64,000 bases of DNA, taken from contig NC_010676.1 of the NCBI RefSeq assembly GCF_000020125.1, positions 1,240,001-1,304,000 on the forward strand. The letters run 5' to 3'. Positions 43,622 through 53,149 of this stretch are shown piece after piece (within the stretch, counting starts at the first letter, position 1; every line of letters starts with the position of its first letter). This stretch comes from Paraburkholderia phytofirmans PsJN (lineage in GTDB: Bacteria > Pseudomonadota > Gammaproteobacteria > Burkholderiales > Burkholderiaceae). The notes under the pieces were generated by a model. That model was given only the letters and a program-made list of their open reading frames with translations. It did not search any database and was not told the origin of the DNA. The translations under genes were made by a program, and so were the position numbers.

Positions 43622-43676
43622 CGCTTCGACGACGCGTGAATGTGCTGCAAGCGCCAGGAAGCTATGGAGGCGAAAA

Positions 43677-43910
43677 ATGGACGTTTTAGAGATCGCTCGG
43701 AAGTCAGGTATGACTGTGATTCTCGATGCGAGAATCGGGCAGATTGAATATCACAGTGTTTATGGGTCCGTTAATTCTCTGAAGAAGCTCATCGAGACGA
43801 TCGTCGCGTTGGTGAGTGATGACGTAACCGACGCTATCCATGTCTCTAGCGAAACGGGCTTCGGTGACAATGCGCCCACAGACTGCACGACGAATCGGCA
43901 ACTTCAATAA
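43677..43910 (+). CDS. Small hypothetical protein
   Basis: 77 residues (MDVLEIARKSGMTVILDARIG...) preceded by GGAGG with good spacing. The N-terminal half is well-formed (amphipathic helix, then a beta segment); the C-terminus QLQ follows a low-complexity DCTTN stretch. I do not recognise a characterised family. It is paired with the preceding small gene and lies upstream of alanine dehydrogenase. Confidence 0.55.
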   Translation: MDVLEIARKSGMTVILDARIGQIEYHSVYGSVNSLKKLIETIVALVSDDVTDAIHVSSETGFGDNAPTDCTTNRQLQ

Positions 43911-44195
43911 GAGCGAGAGACGTAAGCGTCATTTCGTGGCCGCATGGACGGAACTTAAGCGGGTTTCCAAAGTGATGTCCGTTACTTCAGGTGGTGGGGA
44001 CTACTTTGGACACTCCGTGCAAGGACGGCATCAGCCACAACGAAATTGAGGATGCTCGTCGCGATCACCTGGCGGCAGGCTGCAATGTACTGCTTTACGC
44101 GATGCCCGAGCGTGCCACGAGCGCGAAGTGATCAGGCCGCTTGCGAACGGCAGATCTGCCGGCGAAATTTTCATTGACGAAATAGAGGAGACATC

Positions 44196-45320
44196 ATGCT
44201 AATTGGAGTTCCGAAAGAAATAAAAAACCACGAATATCGGGTTGGACTTACGCCTTCTTCGGTGCGCGAATTGACTGGACGCGGTCATCGAGTCGTAGTC
44301 GAGCAGGGGGCTGGAGCAGCTATTGGGCTCAACGACGACCTCTACGAATGGGCTGGAGCGACTATCGCGAATGGCCCGGTGGAAGTATTCGAACGCGCCG
44401 ATATGGTGGTGAAGGTGAAGGAGCCGCAGAGAACTGAATGGGAGATGCTCCGCAGCGGGCAGATTCTCTACACCTACTTGCATCTTGCTCCGGATCCTGA
44501 ACAGACGGCAGCGCTCGTGAAGTCGAGGGCCATCTGCATTGCTTACGAGACCATCACTGGACCGAATGGCGGCCTTCCGCTGCTGGCACCGATGAGCGAG
44601 GTGGCTGGCCGAATGAGCATTCAGGCTGGTGCGTCGCACCTCGAAATAAGTAAGGGTGGACGAGGCGTATTGCTTGGTGGCGTTCCGGGCGTTTCGCCCG
44701 CACACGTCGTGATCATCGGCGCGGGTGTGGTCGGCACGAACGCGCTGCAGATGGCTATTGGTCTGGGTGCACGCGTGACGGTGCTGGACACAAGCATTGA
44801 CCGGCTTCGATCGCTGGACCTCGTGTTCGGCAACCGGATTACGACCGCGTATTCGACGTCGTCCAGTATCGAAGACGCGGTCGTCGACGCAGATCTGCTC
44901 ATTGGAGGGGTCCTCGTGCCCGGTGCGGCCGCACCCAAACTCGTGACCCGCGCAATGATCGCGAAGATGAGGAGAGGGGCGGTCGCAGTGGATGTTGCCA
45001 TCGACCAGGGCGGTTGTTTCGAGACGTCAAAAGGAACGACGCACGGCGCGCCGACGTATGAAATCGATGGCGTCATCCACTACTGCGTCACCAATATGCC
45101 AGGCGCTGTCGCCCGCACCTCGACGTTCGCGCTCAACGGTGCGACGCTTGGACACGCATTAGCCATCGCAGATCGCGGTTGGCGCGAGGCACTGCGCGCC
45201 GACAGGCATCTGCGAAACGGTCTTAACGTATGTGACGGCCAGGTCACCCATGAAGCAGTCGCTTCGGCACTTGGATACGAATACGTGAACCCGAGGATCC
45301 TCCTCGAACAGTCGGCGTAA
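44196..45320 (+). CDS. ald: Alanine dehydrogenase
   Basis: 374 residues with GGAG before the ATG. N-terminal MLIGVPKEIKNHEYRVGLTPSSV with the substrate-binding arginine, MVVKVKEPQRTEW with lysine, YLHLAPDPEQTAAL with the catalytic histidine, NAD site VIIGAGVVGTNALQMA, and D-Q-G-G-C-F-E-T in VDVAIDQGGCFETSKGTTH. Reaction: L-alanine + NAD+ + H2O to pyruvate + NH4+ + NADH. Full family length. A fragment of the homologous pntA lies about 140 bp downstream. Confidence 0.95.
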   Translation: MLIGVPKEIKNHEYRVGLTPSSVRELTGRGHRVVVEQGAGAAIGLNDDLYEWAGATIANGPVEVFERADMVVKVKEPQRTEWEMLRSGQILYTYLHLAPDPEQTAALVKSRAICIAYETITGPNGGLPLLAPMSEVAGRMSIQAGASHLEISKGGRGVLLGGVPGVSPAHVVIIGAGVVGTNALQMAIGLGARVTVLDTSIDRLRSLDLVFGNRITTAYSTSSSIEDAVVDADLLIGGVLVPGAAAPKLVTRAMIAKMRRGAVAVDVAIDQGGCFETSKGTTHGAPTYEIDGVIHYCVTNMPGAVARTSTFALNGATLGHALAIADRGWREALRADRHLRNGLNVCDGQVTHEAVASALGYEYVNPRILLEQSA

Positions 45321-45460
45321 TCGCCAAGCGGGCACGACGTCGGTACGTCCGATTGAAGAACAACATGCGGCCTGGCGAAAACCGTGGACATTCGCGGGCC
45401 TCGCCAGCAGCGGATCATTGCGCCGTATCGCGCGGTCTCGACCCGGTCGAATAACACGAT

Positions 45461-45805
45461 GTGAGGACGGGCTCGATAGGAATTCCAGCGGAGACGACGC
45501 ACGAAGAGCGGCGTGTAGCCGCCTCGCCAGAGACGGTAAAGAAGTTCGTCGCAAGATGTCATGCGGTCCGTCTGCAACGCGGCGCCGGCATGCATGCAGG
45601 TCTCTCTGACGAGCAGTATTCAACAGCAGGCGCTGAGCTTTCCGATGATACAGATGCGCTTGCCGCACAACTGGTTCTGAAGGTCTGAGCGCCGACCCGG
45701 ACCGAATTGACGAAGCTCAGAAGTGGAACGGCACTGGTCGGAATGCTTGATCCCTTCGATGCCGAAGGTAGTGCAGGGTTCGCGCGCGCGGGCCGAAGCG
45801 GATCA
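45461..45805 (+). pseudogene. NAD(P) transhydrogenase alpha subunit (pntA) N-terminal fragment
   Basis: The frame encodes IGIPAETTHEERRVAASPETV, then KKFVARCHAVRLQRGAGMHAG and AGAELSDDTDALAAQLVLKV, the N-terminus of PntA. An in-frame TGA follows where the family has arginine (KV-R-AP; CGA to TGA by one transition). The same frame continues APTRTELTKLRSGTALVGML then DPFDAEGSA before similarity ends near 45,800. No NAD-binding domain, pntB or other subunit follows. Intact PntA is about 370-510 residues. Confidence 0.75.
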
Positions 45806-46462
45806 CATCTACGCATTCGTTACCAGTGCAAGCTGACGTTCGCCGCCGCCGAAGTGCGAATGTCGCCGAAGCGACGGCGGAGCCGTCTGAGGGATACGGT
45901 ACGTGAATGTCGCCTATGACCAAACTGACGTCTCCCTATGCGAGTCGACGAGCGGCCGGTGTAACTTCGACCCCGCCGCAGATGACGCGGTAGTTTGACG
46001 TGCCGCCCAAGATTGTTCACAAGCTCGGCAGTCGCAGAGAAGTAGCCGCCGGAGCAGGCACGCGCGCACCCGTTCCAGACGAATCGCCAACACCTTAAAT
46101 CTGTACGGCTAGCCCACCAAAGGCACCGACGTTGGAGGCAGCATTGCCTCGCGTTCTTCGCAGATGCGCCGGCGGGCGCCGTCGGCTTTGGGTGCTCGCG
46201 TGTTTTCGCGGCCCGTAGCCCTCGACGAGAATGTCCGCTCCCCGACCCGGCAGGTTGGCACGTCAGCCGTGGGCGTATAAGCTTCCTTTTGAACCACGGT
46301 CAGTGTTGTCAGGCAGCCGAGCGACATTGCGGCAGTGCAACAGACGGCGAAAAGCTCTCGGGTGGTCCGATCGCAGACTCACGCTACACGTTCTGTGCAC
46401 ATTTCTTTCAGTTCCTGGCACTTCTTCGCATAACCTTGTGCAGGTTGGTACGGGATCGAATC
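45806..46462. other. Degraded intergenic stretch
   Basis: About 0.66 kb between the pntA fragment and the AhpF-like gene. Several open frames exist on both strands, but none shows a family, and codon usage is unlike the neighbours. Probably decayed remains of the transhydrogenase locus plus the promoter of the gene at 46463. Confidence 0.4.
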
Positions 46463-47101
46463 ATGTTAAGCATCAGTCTCAGATCACAGCTGCAGACATA
46501 TCTGCAAAACATCCGCAGACCAGTCGAACTGATCGTGTCGCAGGGCGGTGGTCAAACGTCGCACGAGATGCGGACGATGTTGAACGAAATCGCGTCGTTG
46601 ACAGATCTGGTGACGGTAATCGAGGAGCCGCGTGGCAACGAACGTAAGCCATCGTTTTCAATCAGGCAGGTCGGAGAAAAAGCTGGCATTCAGTTTGCCG
46701 CCACTCCTTCAGGACCTGAATTTTCGTCTCTTGTCCTCGCAATACTTCAGGTGGGAGGACACCCCGTAATAGCCGACCATACGACCATTGAACAAATCCG
46801 AACGCTAGAACGTGACTATTATTTCGAGACCTATATTTCGCTCTCTTGCGCAAGCTGTGTGGACGTCGTGCAAGCCCTGAACATGATGACGGTGATCAAT
46901 CCACGGGTTCACAACATTACGATCGACGGAGGAATTTTTCAAAGCGAGGTGTCGGCGCGTGATATTAGCGTTGTGCCGACGATCTACATGAACGGCGAGA
47001 TATTCGGCGAGGGGCGCAGCAGCTTTGCGGAGCTAGGCGCGAAACTTGTCGACATAGAAATGAGTCTGAGAGCGGCACTGCGCGCGGCGGGCAGGCCGTA
47101 G
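46463..47101 (+). CDS. AhpF N-terminal-domain protein (alkyl hydroperoxide reductase subunit F lacking the reductase half)
   Basis: 212 residues from ATG 46463 (MLSISLRSQLQTYLQNIRRP). It matches the tandem-thioredoxin N-terminal domain of AhpF from end to end: PVELIVSQGG, FSSLVLAILQVGGHP, FETYISLSCASCVDVVQALNMM with the CxxC redox pair (CASC), and HNITIDGGIFQSEVSARDISVVPTIYMNG. Full AhpF is about 520 residues and has FAD/NADH domains that are absent here; only 100 bp remain before the next gene. Either a stand-alone electron shuttle needing an external reductase, or a truncated gene. No ahpC is adjacent. Confidence 0.8.
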   Translation: MLSISLRSQLQTYLQNIRRPVELIVSQGGGQTSHEMRTMLNEIASLTDLVTVIEEPRGNERKPSFSIRQVGEKAGIQFAATPSGPEFSSLVLAILQVGGHPVIADHTTIEQIRTLERDYYFETYISLSCASCVDVVQALNMMTVINPRVHNITIDGGIFQSEVSARDISVVPTIYMNGEIFGEGRSSFAELGAKLVDIEMSLRAALRAAGRP

Positions 47102-47201
47102 CGCAGCGCTGAAAGTGCGTCGGCGCAGTTTTACTGAACTTGCGAATGCTTCTGTCATCGCGGCTAGTATCAGTTGCAAGCGCCAACAGTTCAGGTCCGC
47201 A

Positions 47202-48491
47202 TCAGCGCAGATTTAGCGTCGTGCGGCATCGCCACAAGGCAACAAGGCTGATAACGCCGAGCAGCATCAGATAAAAGGCCGGGGCCAGCTTGCTGCCGGT
47301 CGCCTGAATCAGCGACGCCACAATCAACGGTGCGAAGCCGCCGAAAATAGTCACGCCAATGTTGTAGCTGATCGCCATGCCGGTCGCCCGTGTTTCGACC
47401 GGGAACGTCTCCGCCATCAAAGCGGGCAAGGCCCCGAAATAGACCGCTTTAAGCAATCCGACCCACGCCATCATCGCCATTAGTGCGCCGAGGCCGGCAT
47501 GCTCGCCGATAACCTTAAAAACTGGGTAGATGGTCAACGTGAAGACGATGCCGGCCCAAGCCATCATGCGCACCCGTCCGACCCGGTCGGAGAGGTGGCC
47601 CACAAACGGCGTGACGAACGTGAGAATGGCACCTGTGAGCATCGTCGCCATGAAACCGAAACTCTCGGGAAGATGAAGCTGGCGGACCGCGTAGGTTGGA
47701 ATGTAAAGGATGACGTAACTGGTTCCGGTCGACAGAACCAGCGTGCCAATGGCGAGGAGCATGCGGCCTTTCTGACGCGCAAACACCGTGCTGACCGGAT
47801 GCTCTCCCGACTTGGCTTCCTGGAAAATTTGTCCTTCGTGGACGTGCTTGCGCAAATAAAGGCCTACGGGTCCGATCAGGATGCCGAAGAAAAACGGCAA
47901 GCGCCAACCCCAGGATTCAAGCGCAGCCGTATCGAGCGTATTCGTCAGTAAGACCCCGAACCCTGCTGCGAGCAGGTAACTCAGGCCTTGGCTTGCAAAC
48001 TGGAAGCTGGCAATAAAGCCTTTTCGCTCCGGTGCCTGTTCGACCATAAAGGCAGTTGTGCTGCCGAATTCGCCTCCCGCGGAAAACCCCTGGATCATGC
48101 GCGCGCACACGACCGCGATCGGCGCCGCGACGCCTATTGTCGCGTAGCCCGGCATCAGGGCTATCACGGCGGTGCCTAACATCATCATGACGATCGACAC
48201 CATCATGGATGCCTTGCGGCCGCGCCGGTCCGCGTAGGAGCCGAGCACGAGCGCGCCGACCGGCCTGACGAGGTATGAAATACCAAATGTGCCAAGCGTT
48301 ATCAGGAGCGACACTGTGGAGTTTGAGGCTGGGAAGAATGTCTTGGCGATGATGGTGGCGAAAAAACCATAGATCAGGATATCAAACCATTCAAGTGCAT
48401 TTCCGATCGAGGCGGCCATGATGATCCAGTAAAAGCTGGAACGCCTGGTTTCAATTGAAACGGTATCAGTCACAGTCGCGGCGGTGTGCAT
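47202..48491 (-). CDS. MFS transporter, metabolite:H+ symporter (MHS) family
   Basis: 429 residues with about 12 hydrophobic segments. The MHS signatures are seen: GNALEWFDILIYGFFATIIAKTFFP near the N-terminus, RPVGALVLGSYADRRGRKASM in the 2-3 loop, and GFSAGGEFGSTTAFMVEQAP in helix 4-5. The family imports citrate, tricarballylate, shikimate, dicarboxylates or related acids with protons. It lies 47 bp downstream of an M20 peptidase gene on the same strand, so transport and hydrolysis of the same compound, such as an N-acyl or peptide-like acid, is likely. Confidence 0.9.
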   Translation of the reverse strand: MHTAATVTDTVSIETRRSSFYWIIMAASIGNALEWFDILIYGFFATIIAKTFFPASNSTVSLLITLGTFGISYLVRPVGALVLGSYADRRGRKASMMVSIVMMMLGTAVIALMPGYATIGVAAPIAVVCARMIQGFSAGGEFGSTTAFMVEQAPERKGFIASFQFASQGLSYLLAAGFGVLLTNTLDTAALESWGWRLPFFFGILIGPVGLYLRKHVHEGQIFQEAKSGEHPVSTVFARQKGRMLLAIGTLVLSTGTSYVILYIPTYAVRQLHLPESFGFMATMLTGAILTFVTPFVGHLSDRVGRVRMMAWAGIVFTLTIYPVFKVIGEHAGLGALMAMMAWVGLLKAVYFGALPALMAETFPVETRATGMAISYNIGVTIFGGFAPLIVASLIQATGSKLAPAFYLMLLGVISLVALWRCRTTLNLR

Positions 48492-48538
48492 GTGATAGTC
48501 CTGGGGATGGGAGGAGTATTCGCTTGAGCAAAAGGGAT

Positions 48539-49969
48539 TCAGGCCATTTCGTCGGTGACGTCCTGCCGTCGGCGTCGACTTCGAACCGTCGCGCCGGTTT
48601 CACCGAGATCCCAGAAGAGGCCGGCCATGATCTGCAGCGCTTCGCGCGCCACGCTTGCGAGCAGATGCTCATTCGGCGCGTGCTGGGAGCAGGCGCCATA
48701 CGAATGGGGAATCCAGATCGTCGGCATGCCCAGAATGTCCATAAAGACGTTATTGGGTATCGAGCCACCGAGATTCGGCAGCAGGTCCGGTTTCTTTCCA
48801 GCTGTTTGCCGAAGCGAGTCAAGTGCCCATTCGACCCACGGATCATCCGGCGGCAGGCGTGTCGCGCCCATCTGTTCGCAGATCTCGACCTCAACCATGC
48901 TGAAACCAAGCTGGTCGAGGTGGCTTCGCAGGAACGCGGCGATGTTGTCGACGTCGGTGCCCACCACATATCTGAGCTGGCAATGCGCGCGTGCGGTCGG
49001 AGGAATGGCGCCGACCGGATTGGCCGGGTTTCCCGTCGTGAACGCCAGCACCTCCAGCGCGTTCCAGCCGTAGACGCGCTCCTGGGCGGTCAGGGACGGT
49101 TCGCCCCAGTCAGGGTCGATGGCCGGATCATGGGGTCCACCGTCTACGGCGATATCTTTTAGCGCATGACGTACCGTGTCTGGAATGCCTTGGGGGCGCA
49201 ACTGCTCGACCAGAATCCGGCCACGCGCGTCGACGATGGACGCAATTGCGTTGGCGAGCACCGTGCCGGGGTTGCGCAGCAGGCCGCCCCAATTGCCGGA
49301 GTGGTGGGCGCCGTCGCGCAGGTTGGCCGAAAGGGTGAAATTGATGAGGCCACGCGAGCCGAGAAAAACGCAAGGCGTGCCGGCGTTGGCGCGAGGGCCG
49401 TCGGAAGCAATCAAAAGATCGGCAGCAAGCATTTCCTTGTGCTGTTCGCAAATCGCCTGAAGTCCGGGGGACCCCACCTCTTCACCCATTTCGATTAGCA
49501 GCTTCGTGTTGAAACCGAGGCGCTGGTTTTTGGCGGTCATGACCTGTTCGAGCGCGGCCAGATTGATCGTATGTTGGCCCTTGTTGTCCGCCGTGCCTCG
49601 GCCGTACCAGCGGTCTGCGTCTATGGTGATGTCCCACGGGCGCATCTGGTTCTTCCACTGACCTTCGTATCCGCGCACTACGTCGCCGTGCCCATAGATA
49701 AGGACGGTGGGCAGGGCGGGATCTTCGTTACGAGCTGCGAGCAGGAACGGCCCGCCACCCTCGAGCGGGTTCGCCACAATGCGCGTTTCGAAGCCGAGTC
49801 GTTCGACCGAAGGGCTCAGTTCGAGGCTCAGATAGTCCTGGAGCAGCGGTTTACGGGAGGCTTCCTGACTCTCGGTTTCCATGCGGACCCTGCGCTGCAG
49901 GTCGCGTAGAAAATCACCTGAATCGAAATATGAAATGGCGTTGTCGATCGCTTTATCGCGTGTCATCAT
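48539..49969 (-). CDS. M20-family metallopeptidase/amidohydrolase
   Basis: 476 residues from ATG 49969 (the next ATG, 49966, has the better spacing to GGAG). Metal ligands are in VLIYGHGDVV (histidine and aspartate), GRGTADNKGQH, and MGEEVGSPGL with the catalytic glutamate pair; the histidine of the dimerisation/active site is in RDGAHHSGNWGG, and a late ligand in IPHSYGACSQHAPNEH. M20 dipeptidases and N-acyl amino acid hydrolases share this layout. Probably cytosolic. It is in an operon with the MHS transporter and divergent from a LysR gene. Confidence 0.88.
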   Translation of the reverse strand: MMTRDKAIDNAISYFDSGDFLRDLQRRVRMETESQEASRKPLLQDYLSLELSPSVERLGFETRIVANPLEGGGPFLLAARNEDPALPTVLIYGHGDVVRGYEGQWKNQMRPWDITIDADRWYGRGTADNKGQHTINLAALEQVMTAKNQRLGFNTKLLIEMGEEVGSPGLQAICEQHKEMLAADLLIASDGPRANAGTPCVFLGSRGLINFTLSANLRDGAHHSGNWGGLLRNPGTVLANAIASIVDARGRILVEQLRPQGIPDTVRHALKDIAVDGGPHDPAIDPDWGEPSLTAQERVYGWNALEVLAFTTGNPANPVGAIPPTARAHCQLRYVVGTDVDNIAAFLRSHLDQLGFSMVEVEICEQMGATRLPPDDPWVEWALDSLRQTAGKKPDLLPNLGGSIPNNVFMDILGMPTIWIPHSYGACSQHAPNEHLLASVAREALQIMAGLFWDLGETGATVRSRRRRQDVTDEMA

Positions 49970-50100
49970 GTCTCCGACCAGTAGGCTTGTACGCTGCTTG
50001 TAATTGCTTCGATGAACCAAGCGTACGAAGCCAAAAGCCGCACCACAATTGACTTATTTGCGGACTCCCTTTTCCAAAAGCGCAAACCAGCGCATCCTGC

Positions 50101-50997
50101 ATGCACAGCGTCGCTCTTCGTTACTTTCTGGCGGTTGCAAACACCGGCTCGCTAAGCGAAGCGTCTGAGCGATTGCATGTGACGATCTCGGCGATCAGCC
50201 GGCAGATCGCAAAGCTGGAAGACGAAGTGGGCTATCCGCTATTCGAGCGGCAACCGCGCGGCATGGCGCTCTCCAAGGCCGGCGAACTTCTGGCCGCTCA
50301 TGTGCGCAGAACCCTGCTTGAGGGTGAGCAGGTGCTCGATGAGATCAAGGCGCTTGCCTCGTTCGATCGAAGCACGATTCGTATCGCCTCATCGGAGGCA
50401 TTTGCGCGGGACATGCTGCCGCACGTCGTCGCCCGCTTTCTGGAGAAATCGCCGGGTACGCGCTTCGAGCTGACGGTGACTGCGCCTCAGGACGTAACAC
50501 TGCGCGTGCGCAACGGCGATGCGGACATCGGCCTGACCTTTAGTGTCGCGCGAGACCCGGAGATTCGCGTCGAATACGCGCGCAGCGCGCCGATCTATGC
50601 GTTGATGCAGCGTACCCATGAGCTGGCTGCTCGCAGCAGCGTGTCGCCGGCCGATCTGCAGCCCTTTCCGATTGCGCTACTCGATCGGAGCACGACGATC
50701 CGGCAAATGTTCGACGTGACATCCAGTCTTGAAGGCCTGCTGTTCGACCCAGTGTTAACCTGTAATAACTCAAGCACGTTGTGCGTTTTTACGCAGATGT
50801 CGGGCGCTGTCTCACTGACGAGCCGGTTTACGGTGCGGGCGCGGCTGGAGCAGGACGGTCTCGTGGCGATTCCGATTGACCATCCCGGTATGACACTGCG
50901 CAGCGTACAGATTCAGACATTGTCTGGGCGCATGCTGTCGGCCGTATTGAAAGAGTTCGTTCTGCAGTTGATCGCGCAACTGCAGAACGAATCGTGA
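50101..50997 (+). CDS. LysR-family transcriptional regulator
   Basis: 298 residues beginning MHSVALRYFLAVANTGSLSEASERLHVTISAISRQIAKLEDEVGYPLFERQPRGMALSKAGE (read in parts: the classic LysR helix-turn-helix). The effector domain starts near residue 90 (IRIASSEAFARDMLPHVVARFLE). Divergent from the M20 peptidase-MHS transporter operon with about 130 bp between starts, hence its probable regulator. Confidence 0.88.
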   Translation: MHSVALRYFLAVANTGSLSEASERLHVTISAISRQIAKLEDEVGYPLFERQPRGMALSKAGELLAAHVRRTLLEGEQVLDEIKALASFDRSTIRIASSEAFARDMLPHVVARFLEKSPGTRFELTVTAPQDVTLRVRNGDADIGLTFSVARDPEIRVEYARSAPIYALMQRTHELAARSSVSPADLQPFPIALLDRSTTIRQMFDVTSSLEGLLFDPVLTCNNSSTLCVFTQMSGAVSLTSRFTVRARLEQDGLVAIPIDHPGMTLRSVQIQTLSGRMLSAVLKEFVLQLIAQLQNES

Positions 50998-51000
50998 GCT

Positions 51001-51382
51001 GGGTGGCGCCAAGCGTGTCAGCTCGCCCCTTGATGTCGACATCCGTCAATAGCTCTCTCCCCACTTTTCCGTCAGCGAGGCGCGTAAGGCACCTTCGACG
51101 GTGCGGATCACCGCAGCGAGTTGCAGCGCCTCGTCTGCGCCGGGACTAGTTGGGCTTGAAGGTCGGTTGCGTGAAGCTGAATCCTCTCTCCGGCGATCGG
51201 CGGCATCTTGCGCCCGATTGCGATTCGCCGCGCCCTCATTGCCGAGTGGCCCTGACGGAGCGGCGCTGACGCGACGCGCCATCGCGCCGAAGTTATCGTT
51301 ACTCGTGCGTACCGTGGCATAGTTGCTGGCGGAATCGCTCGACCCCAAGCGTGCGCGCGAGATTCAAGGAAGTGCCAGTAGA
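51001..51382. other. Intergenic region, no gene recognised
   Basis: Between the convergent LysR and Old Yellow Enzyme genes. Open frames on both strands lack family matches and ribosome-binding sites. I see no clear terminator. Confidence 0.4.
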
Positions 51383-52471
51383 TCAGACATGCGCAGACCA
51401 ATCTGGATAATCTATATAACCGGCTGCGGTGCCACCGTAGAAGGTCTTGGGATCGGGGGCATTGAGCGGCCCCCGATGGCTCAGGCGTTTTGGCAGATCC
51501 GGATTCGCGAGGAACAGTCGGCCGTAAGCCACAGCGTCGGCATCACCGCTGGAGACGGCGAGCTCACCCCGTGCGGCATCGTAGCCACCGTTGACGATGT
51601 AAATTCCCTTCCATGCACCCCGTAGATACTTGAACAGGGTGGTCAACTGCTCGCGCGCAGGCGTCTCCTCTGGCGCGGCTTCCACGACGTGGAGATAGCC
51701 CAGACGAAAACCGTTGAGCATATCGACGACCTGGGAGAATGTTTGTTCGGGATCCTCATCGTCCATATCGTTAAAGGTGCCGCCTGGCGAGATGCGGACA
51801 CCTACCCGCGTCGGCTCCCATACATCGAGCACCGCCTCGACGACCTCGCGGAGGAAGCGGACGCGTTTCGCAGTCGTACCGCCGTAATCGTCCGTACGAG
51901 CATTCGATTTGGACTGGAGGAACTGATCGATCAGGTAGCCATTGGCGGCATGAATCTCTACCCCATCGAAGCCTGCCAGATGGGCATTGGCCGCCGCCTT
52001 GCGGAAATCTCCGATGGTCTGGAGGATGTCGGTGGCTGTCATCGCACGAGGCGTGGATACGTCGACGAAACCCGATGCGGTGACTGTCTGGCTCTTGGCC
52101 CTGATGGCCGATGGGGCCAATGGCGCGACATTGCCTGGCAACAGGCTGCTGTGAGAGATGCGACCCACATGCCAGAGCTGAAGAAAGATTCGCCCGCCAG
52201 CCTGGTGTACGGCCGCGACGATCTTCTTCCACTCCGCGACCTGTTCGTCGGTGTGTATGCCAGGCGTGTTCACATAGCCCTTGCCCATGGGCGAGATCTG
52301 GGTGGCCTCCGTCACGATCAATCCTGCCGACGCACGCTGGCTATAGTAGACGGCCGCCATGCTTCCCGGCACTCCGTCTGGCCGGGCACGGTTGCGGGTC
52401 AGTGGCGCCATGAAGACGCGGTTCTTGAGTTGAAGCTTGCCCATGGTGAGCGGGTCGTAAAGGGAGCTCAT
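51383..52471 (-). CDS. Old Yellow Enzyme family alkene reductase
   Basis: 362 residues from ATG 52471 (MSSLYDPLTMGKLQLKNRVFMAPLTRNRA). FMN barrel motifs: QLWHVGRISH, GFDGVEIHAANGYLIDQFLQSKSNARTDDYGG, VGVRISPGGTFNDMDD and AVAYGRLFLANPDLP. The catalytic His/Asn pair (HAANGYL) is present. NemA-type enzymes reduce electrophilic C=C bonds, nitro compounds and N-ethylmaleimide with NAD(P)H. It follows the AhpD-like gene by 26 bp on the same strand; the divergent LysR at 53150 is the likely regulator. Confidence 0.92.
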   Translation of the reverse strand: MSSLYDPLTMGKLQLKNRVFMAPLTRNRARPDGVPGSMAAVYYSQRASAGLIVTEATQISPMGKGYVNTPGIHTDEQVAEWKKIVAAVHQAGGRIFLQLWHVGRISHSSLLPGNVAPLAPSAIRAKSQTVTASGFVDVSTPRAMTATDILQTIGDFRKAAANAHLAGFDGVEIHAANGYLIDQFLQSKSNARTDDYGGTTAKRVRFLREVVEAVLDVWEPTRVGVRISPGGTFNDMDDEDPEQTFSQVVDMLNGFRLGYLHVVEAAPEETPAREQLTTLFKYLRGAWKGIYIVNGGYDAARGELAVSSGDADAVAYGRLFLANPDLPKRLSHRGPLNAPDPKTFYGGTAAGYIDYPDWSAHV

Positions 52472-52497
52472 GTGTATGTCTCTCAAGGTTAGCCGGA

Positions 52498-53034
52498 TCA
52501 GTCCAATGCCGGGGCTGCAGGAAAATCCACCGGAATCTGGGTGGTGGAATGCAGGTAATTCGTAATAGTCTTGTCGCCAATGGCGACAATGGTGTCCACC
52601 AGATTTTCCTTGGTCCAGCTCGCAGCGAAAAACGCCTCCACCACGGCCGGATCGACATGGCCACGGCTTTGGGCGATGCCCCGGGCCAGACGGGCGAGGG
52701 CATCGAGCTTACTGTCGAAGCTGGCACGGCCGCGGCGAATTTCGATGATTTGCTCGTCGGAGAACCCGCTCATTTTGCCCACCATGGTGTGAGCCGCGAG
52801 GCAGTACTCGCACTCGTTCACTTGACTCACAACGAGGTTGACCACTTCGCGTGCTTTGCCGGAAATCGTGCTCTTGGCGCTTTGCAATGCCATGTAGCTG
52901 GCCAGGGCGCTTCCCGAATGCGCCATGGTGGCGAAGAGGTTAGGCACCACACCAAAGCGTCTTTCGAGATTGTCAAAGATCGCCTGGTTGACTGAGCTCA
53001 CTTCTTGCCGGGTGGGAACGTTGATGGTGGTCAC
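52498..53034 (-). CDS. Carboxymuconolactone decarboxylase/AhpD-family protein
   Basis: 178 residues. The AhpD redox motif is in VNECEYCLAAHTMVGKMSG (CxxC with a following histidine), preceded by the proton-relay glutamate segment ISGKAREVVNLVVSQ. Such proteins are alkylhydroperoxidase-like and often accompany an Old Yellow Enzyme under a LysR regulator in responses to electrophiles or peroxides. First gene of a two-gene operon with the alkene reductase. Confidence 0.88.
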   Translation of the reverse strand: MTTINVPTRQEVSSVNQAIFDNLERRFGVVPNLFATMAHSGSALASYMALQSAKSTISGKAREVVNLVVSQVNECEYCLAAHTMVGKMSGFSDEQIIEIRRGRASFDSKLDALARLARGIAQSRGHVDPAVVEAFFAASWTKENLVDTIVAIGDKTITNYLHSTTQIPVDFPAAPALD

Positions 53035-53112
53035 GGTGAATTCCTTTCGGTAGTTGAGATGCGATGACGCACTGTGACTGATTCCTTTTGATTGATATAG
53101 AGGGGGTTTCGC

Positions 53113-53125
53113 ACTAACATTTAGT
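53113..53125. promoter_or_regulatory. Candidate LysR-binding site
   Basis: ACTAA-CAT-TTAGT inverted repeat in the 115-bp divergent region between the AhpD-like gene and the LysR gene. Position and size fit the recognition half of a LysR target (T-N11-A type), 25 bp before the LysR start. Confidence 0.5.
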
Positions 53126-53149
53126 AGTTAATGGAATATATTGACAGAC

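Noticed and set aside
46109..46327. 72-codon minus-strand frame in the decayed stretch
   Set aside because: It looks superficially like a lipoprotein start but lacks a proper lipobox and upstream ribosome-binding site.
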